DNA of 64,000 nucleotides from CAZQRP01 sp964596125. Its GTDB lineage: Bacteria; Chloroflexota; Dehalococcoidia; GIF9; UBA5629. Both the position numbers and the translations under genes were made by a program. The stretch is taken from the NCBI GenBank assembly GCA_964596125.1, contig CAZQRP010000010.1:42790-106789 (forward strand), written 5' to 3'. The notes under the pieces were generated by a model. The model did no database searches, was not told the DNA's origin, and saw nothing but the letters and a program-made list of their open reading frames with translations. Positions 60,663 through 64,000 of this stretch are shown one piece after another (within the stretch, counting starts at the first letter, position 1; every line of letters starts with the position of its first letter).

Positions 60663-61775
60663 TTAGTCGTAACCCAGAACTTGAGTAATTATCAAGTCCC
60701 GGTTGTCGGCCCTCGACAAATCTATATCATACGGTTTTTCTACTGCCTCGAAGTCTTTGTCATAGCAGATACGCACCACTGGTCTACCAATGGCTCCAAG
60801 GTTAGCATTGGATACAATACCAACCTCTCCCGAATTTAACTTAACTCCTAAACCGCCGGGATAAAGTGGAATGTTCCTAGCAAAAAGTTCGACTAATTGT
60901 GCACTGAACAGTGAAGCACTGGCAGCCATGATATGATTCATCGCTTGGTGTGGCAGGTATGCTTTTCTTCCAGGCCTTTCTGAGAGCATAGCACAGTAGG
61001 TGTCAGTTATCCCGATAATTTGTACGAAAGGAGACAATTCGGACATTATCAATCCTTTAGGGTAACCAGTTCCGTTCCATCGTTCATGATGTTGAAGGAC
61101 AGACTTTGCTACTTCACCGTTGCAGGCACGATGCTGACGAATTAGCTCATAGCTATAGAGAGGGTGCCCACGAATAGTTCTAAACTCCTGTTCTGTCAAT
61201 AATCCTGTTTTATTCAAAAGTTCTGTAGGTATCGAGATGTAACCTATGTCCTTGAGCAACGCAGCCAATCCCAATTTCGCAAGGTCAGGCGTCTTATAGC
61301 CAAGTCTTTTACCTAGTAACATAGATAGACCAGCAACTTCTACTGACTGAACACAGGTATAGTTCTCCTGTGACCCAATGCCTGCTATAAAAATTTCACC
61401 TATAGTCTCGATAGCTAATTCCTGTGCCATTGCATTTATCGCTAACACCGTTTGGTCTAGATACCCATCTGCAATTTTCCTTTCCTGTCGGCTTTCAATC
61501 ATTAGCTGGCTGAAGGCTCGTAGTACTTTCCCTTCAACTTCCGGAGGAAAGAGAGAACCCACAGGCACATCAGCAACTCGCCAATCATCGAGCAGGATCT
61601 CGCTTACTCCATTAGCCCTCATATCTCTTACACAAGCTTCATTCAGTATGATATGTCCGTCCAACAACTTGTGGCCAAACTCAGTATATACCGGCGCGCC
61701 CAGTACCATACCTGGCCTGGCGTATTTGACTGATATTCTCCTCATTTTACTTACTTGAATAATTATTGGGACCAC
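60663..61775 (-). CDS. Degenerate HD-GYP-type protein
   Basis: 370 aa. The N-terminal part (RPGMVLGAPVYTEFG, LLDGHIILNEACVRDM) matches the domain that usually precedes HD-GYP. The HD-GYP fold follows, but the first metal His reads Gln (CVQSVEVAGLSMLLG), the HD pair reads KD (AALLKDIGYIS), and GHPLYSYEL and HHERWNGTGYP are kept. With two ligand positions lost it is unlikely to hydrolyse c-di-GMP and may sense it. It is transcribed with the response regulators. Confidence 0.8.
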   Translation of the reverse strand: MVPIIIQVSKMRRISVKYARPGMVLGAPVYTEFGHKLLDGHIILNEACVRDMRANGVSEILLDDWRVADVPVGSLFPPEVEGKVLRAFSQLMIESRQERKIADGYLDQTVLAINAMAQELAIETIGEIFIAGIGSQENYTCVQSVEVAGLSMLLGKRLGYKTPDLAKLGLAALLKDIGYISIPTELLNKTGLLTEQEFRTIRGHPLYSYELIRQHRACNGEVAKSVLQHHERWNGTGYPKGLIMSELSPFVQIIGITDTYCAMLSERPGRKAYLPHQAMNHIMAASASLFSAQLVELFARNIPLYPGGLGVKLNSGEVGIVSNANLGAIGRPVVRICYDKDFEAVEKPYDIDLSRADNRDLIITQVLGYD

Positions 61776-62067
61776 TTTTATTAGTGTTAATCACTGAGAG
61801 ATAGTACCAATCTTAAAGCGCTCCCCTAACCTATCTACCCCTCTCTACATCTTAAAACATGGCTACCATAATTCTATCTGTTTTGTCGAAGGAATTAATT
61901 GCAATAACAATCGAGTCAACGGAGCCTGCTAATCTTCTTCATTATCACGTCTTAGTGTTCAACAATACTGCTATTTTCATTTGGGCGTCCTGGCTTATAT
62001 TTTGGCTCATTTCATAAAGGCGACTCTCACTACTTCATTGCCTTTGAAAGGTATGCACAATAGCTGG

Positions 62068-63045
62068 CTATTTATAAAGCTTCTCTAATTTTTCCTCTGC
62101 CTCCCTGCGTTTGTCCATTTCAAGTTGTAATTCTTCTTTTATGCTGAGTAGCTCTGCAGTTCGTTCCTCGATCCGGACTTCCAGCATATCATCAAACCGC
62201 TTGCGTTCGGTGATCTCTCTAAAAAAAGCAACCGTTGCCACCCTGCCTTGGTAAGTCATGATACCAGCGCCGATTTCAAGAACCACCGTAGCCCCATCTT
62301 TACGGACTGCTGTTATCTCATAGTGGCTAGGAACATCCTCCCCCTGTTGCCTTCGCCTGTATCGCTCTTGCATCGCCGGCAGTACGTCAGGAAAAAGAAA
62401 ATCCTTAAAAGACATTGTGAGCATATCTTCAGGCAAGTAACCTAATATCATAGCTATCTCATCATTGGCAAAGACAACAGCTCCTTCTCGATCTTCGATA
62501 TTCTGGATTATGACGATTCCTAAGCCTGTCTTCCCAGCTACATCAATTAAGGCTCTATTCTTCTCCTCAGACTCCTTCAATGCCTGTTCTGCGTTGGCTA
62601 ATTCTTTCTCGACGGTTAGCTGCTCGAACACGCGTTTCACCGCCGATGGCAACAGATCGAGAAGTGCTACATCCTTGATCAGATAGTCACGAGCGCCCAG
62701 CTTCATCATCTCAACTGCTACCTTTTCATCACCATGGCCGGTAATCACAATGAAGGGGATGCTTGATTGCTTTCCGTATAGAGTTTCAATAACTTCTCTG
62801 CCTGTCATATCTGGTAAACGATAGTCCAAAAGTAATATTGTGGCATGTCTATTTACTATCCAGTTAATGGTATCCGATCCATTGGCAACGCCCTTTGTAT
62901 GAAAGCCAGCTCGCTGTAAACTTTTCTGAATCAGGCCTGATAAGCCTTCATCATCCTCAGCAACCAGAATAAGGTGAGGCTTTGGTGTTTTACTTTCTAT
63001 GCTGTTGTTATCGTGATACTTTTCTTCCATGTTCCTGTCCTCCAT
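62068..63045 (-). CDS. Response regulator with PAS domain, no kinase output
   Basis: 325 aa. Receiver domain first: AEDDEGLSGLIQ, Asp in LLLDYRLPDMTG, Lys in YLIKD. A short coiled coil follows, then a PAS domain (GLGIVIIQNIEDREGAVVFAN, EDMLTMSFKDFLFP, ITERKRFDD) and a terminal coiled coil (EERTAELLSIKEELQLEMDK). It stops there, without the HisKA and ATPase domains that such coiled coils usually lead to. Likely a signalling adaptor or truncated hybrid kinase. 23 bases downstream of the kinase gene. Confidence 0.82.
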   Translation of the reverse strand: MEDRNMEEKYHDNNSIESKTPKPHLILVAEDDEGLSGLIQKSLQRAGFHTKGVANGSDTINWIVNRHATILLLDYRLPDMTGREVIETLYGKQSSIPFIVITGHGDEKVAVEMMKLGARDYLIKDVALLDLLPSAVKRVFEQLTVEKELANAEQALKESEEKNRALIDVAGKTGLGIVIIQNIEDREGAVVFANDEIAMILGYLPEDMLTMSFKDFLFPDVLPAMQERYRRRQQGEDVPSHYEITAVRKDGATVVLEIGAGIMTYQGRVATVAFFREITERKRFDDMLEVRIEERTAELLSIKEELQLEMDKRREAEEKLEKLYK

Positions 63046-63068
63046 TTATTCTATCGGACATGCATCTC

Positions 63069-64000
63069 TTATTGCAGTTGCTTTCTGCCGTCGGGACTTA
63101 GAGGGAGGGCAAAGCTAAAGGTACTACCTTCTCCTAGTTCGCTCTCCACAAATATCCGGCCACCGAGTATTTCAACAATTCGCTTGGCGATATATAGTCC
63201 CAAGCCCATCCCCCCACTCCGCCGCGTTGAGGAGCCATCTACCTGATAAAACTTCTCAAAAATATGTGGTAAAGCTTCGGCAGGAATGCCAATGCCGTGA
63301 TCAACAACTCGCACTAACAGTTCATTATTCATTGTTTCGGCTGTAATAAACACATTACCATTTTCTGAACTGAACTTAATTGCATTACTGACCAGATTGG
63401 TAACGACTTGTTCCAGTCTTCGCTCCTCCACCACGGTTTCTGGAAGTATCTCCGGCAATTCCGTCTTTACAGCAACGCCATTTCGCCTGGCCTCATTTTT
63501 CAGATTAATCACCACCCTTTCGATGACTTCACTAATCGATACAGGCTTTTTTTTGACCACCATTTTGTCGAAGTCCATAACCGATACATCCAAAATATCA
63601 TCTACAAGATGTGCTAAACGCTCACTATTCTGGTCTATAATGGAGAGAAACTCTTTTTGGGTTTCAGCGTCAGGCACCTTATCCTCAAGAAGTAATTTTG
63701 TGAAGCCACGAATGGAAAAGAGAGGAGTGCGCAGCTCATGTGATGTGTTGGCGATGAACTCGGATTTCATCCGGTCAAGTTCGCGTAGGGCTTCCTCGGC
63801 ATCGGCCAGCTTTTTCTCCGTATCTAATTGTTCAACTACCCGTTTCACTACCGATGGCAGCAGGTCAAGAAATGTAGTATCTTTCACCAGATAGTCCCGG
63901 GCACCCCGCTTCATCATTTCCACCGCAATTTTTTCATCGCCCTGACCGGTAATAATGATGAAGGGAACACTACGCCGCAGTTCGGCAAGAGTATCGATAA
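63069..64000 (-). CDS. Hybrid receiver-histidine kinase, 5' end outside window
   Basis: The frame is open to the right edge and encodes part of a receiver (SVPFIIITGQGDEKIAVEMM, YLVKD). Then come HisKA with the phospho-acceptor His in FIANTSHELRTPLFSI, and HATPase with NLVSNAIKFSS (N box), VVDHGIGI (G1) and GMGLGLYIAKRI (G2). The receiver-first order suggests a kinase controlled by another kinase. The first in-window ATG (63923) is internal. It heads the signalling array toward 59.5 kb. Confidence 0.88.
   Translation of the reverse strand, partial: IDTLAELRRSVPFIIITGQGDEKIAVEMMKRGARDYLVKDTTFLDLLPSVVKRVVEQLDTEKKLADAEEALRELDRMKSEFIANTSHELRTPLFSIRGFTKLLLEDKVPDAETQKEFLSIIDQNSERLAHLVDDILDVSVMDFDKMVVKKKPVSISEVIERVVINLKNEARRNGVAVKTELPEILPETVVEERRLEQVVTNLVSNAIKFSSENGNVFITAETMNNELLVRVVDHGIGIPAEALPHIFEKFYQVDGSSTRRSGGMGLGLYIAKRIVEILGGRIFVESELGEGSTFSFALPLSPDGRKQLQ
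63838..63965 (-). repeat. Receiver-module DNA repeat, copy 2
   Basis: Second copy of the 128-base segment, in the hybrid kinase gene. Synonymous and conservative differences dominate. The related segment in the PAS protein at 62.6-62.8 kb is clearly homologous in protein but less alike in DNA, so the copy 1/copy 2 event is more recent or reflects gene conversion. Confidence 0.75.

Noticed and set aside
1..64000. CRISPR array or rRNA operon
   Set aside because: No regularly spaced repeats and no rRNA-like conserved blocks were seen on reading the window.

Overview
The window looks like part of a chromosome from a Dehalococcoidia-type member of the Chloroflexota. This is inferred from the conserved core order rpsB-tsf-pyrH-frr-cdsA-dxr-rseP-ispG-proS, a minimal-length EF-Ts, a GreA with an extra N-terminal recombinase-like domain, a bacterial STT3-type oligosaccharyltransferase and LivFGHMK transport paired with molybdopterin enzymes. 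Composition is moderately AT-rich, TTG and GTG starts are common, and genes sit on both strands in short operons.

Layout. 1-6 kb: cell-surface polysaccharide genes (GNAT acetyltransferase cut by the window edge, polysaccharide deacetylase, a second deacetylase reduced to its tail, methyltransferase, Wzx-like flippase) with a MaoC hydratase. 6.2-9.5 kb: a sulfate-activation operon behind a near-perfect promoter (ribbon-helix-helix protein, cysD, cysN, alkaline-phosphatase-superfamily phosphodiesterase). 9.6-12.8 kb: an STT3/AglB oligosaccharyltransferase with three C-terminal fibronectin-III-like repeats. 13.1-17.8 kb: a 4.7-kb integrated element at a tRNA-Glu gene, bounded by 89-bp direct repeats, with an intact tyrosine integrase, decayed regulators and unknown envelope proteins. 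18-20.7 kb: MFS exporter, small membrane protein, GreA fusion. 21-30.3 kb: the translation/isoprenoid/envelope core operon. 30.3-32.7 kb: small membrane proteins and an ADP-forming acyl-CoA synthetase. 32.8-39.3 kb: pheT-pheS-rplT-rpmI-infC-thrS (minus strand, transcribed thrS to pheT). 39.4-42.5 kb: transglutaminase-like lipoprotein and ATP-dependent PEP carboxykinase.

42.5-59 kb is accessory and partly decayed: a truncated molybdopterin oxidoreductase abutting a truncated histidine kinase, an IS3-like remnant, a Cys-rich membrane protein with no normal start codon, an ATC-hydrolase-family protein, a broken flavin oxidoreductase/transglutaminase chimera, then an intact module (LivK-type binding protein, flavoprotein, LivFGMH and an 862-aa molybdopterin oxidoreductase). 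The 3' piece of a tRNA (probably tRNA-Val) at 58.9 kb marks another likely integration boundary. 59.5-64 kb is a signalling array of receiver proteins with HD-GYP, PAS and histidine-kinase outputs, built from one recently duplicated receiver module.

Working together: the left third makes, modifies and exports glycans and attaches them to proteins, possibly with sulfate activation feeding surface modification. The middle is housekeeping. The right third couples uptake of an unknown organic ligand to redox enzymes and ends in c-di-GMP-type signalling. No CRISPR array, rRNA or complete insertion sequence was seen.
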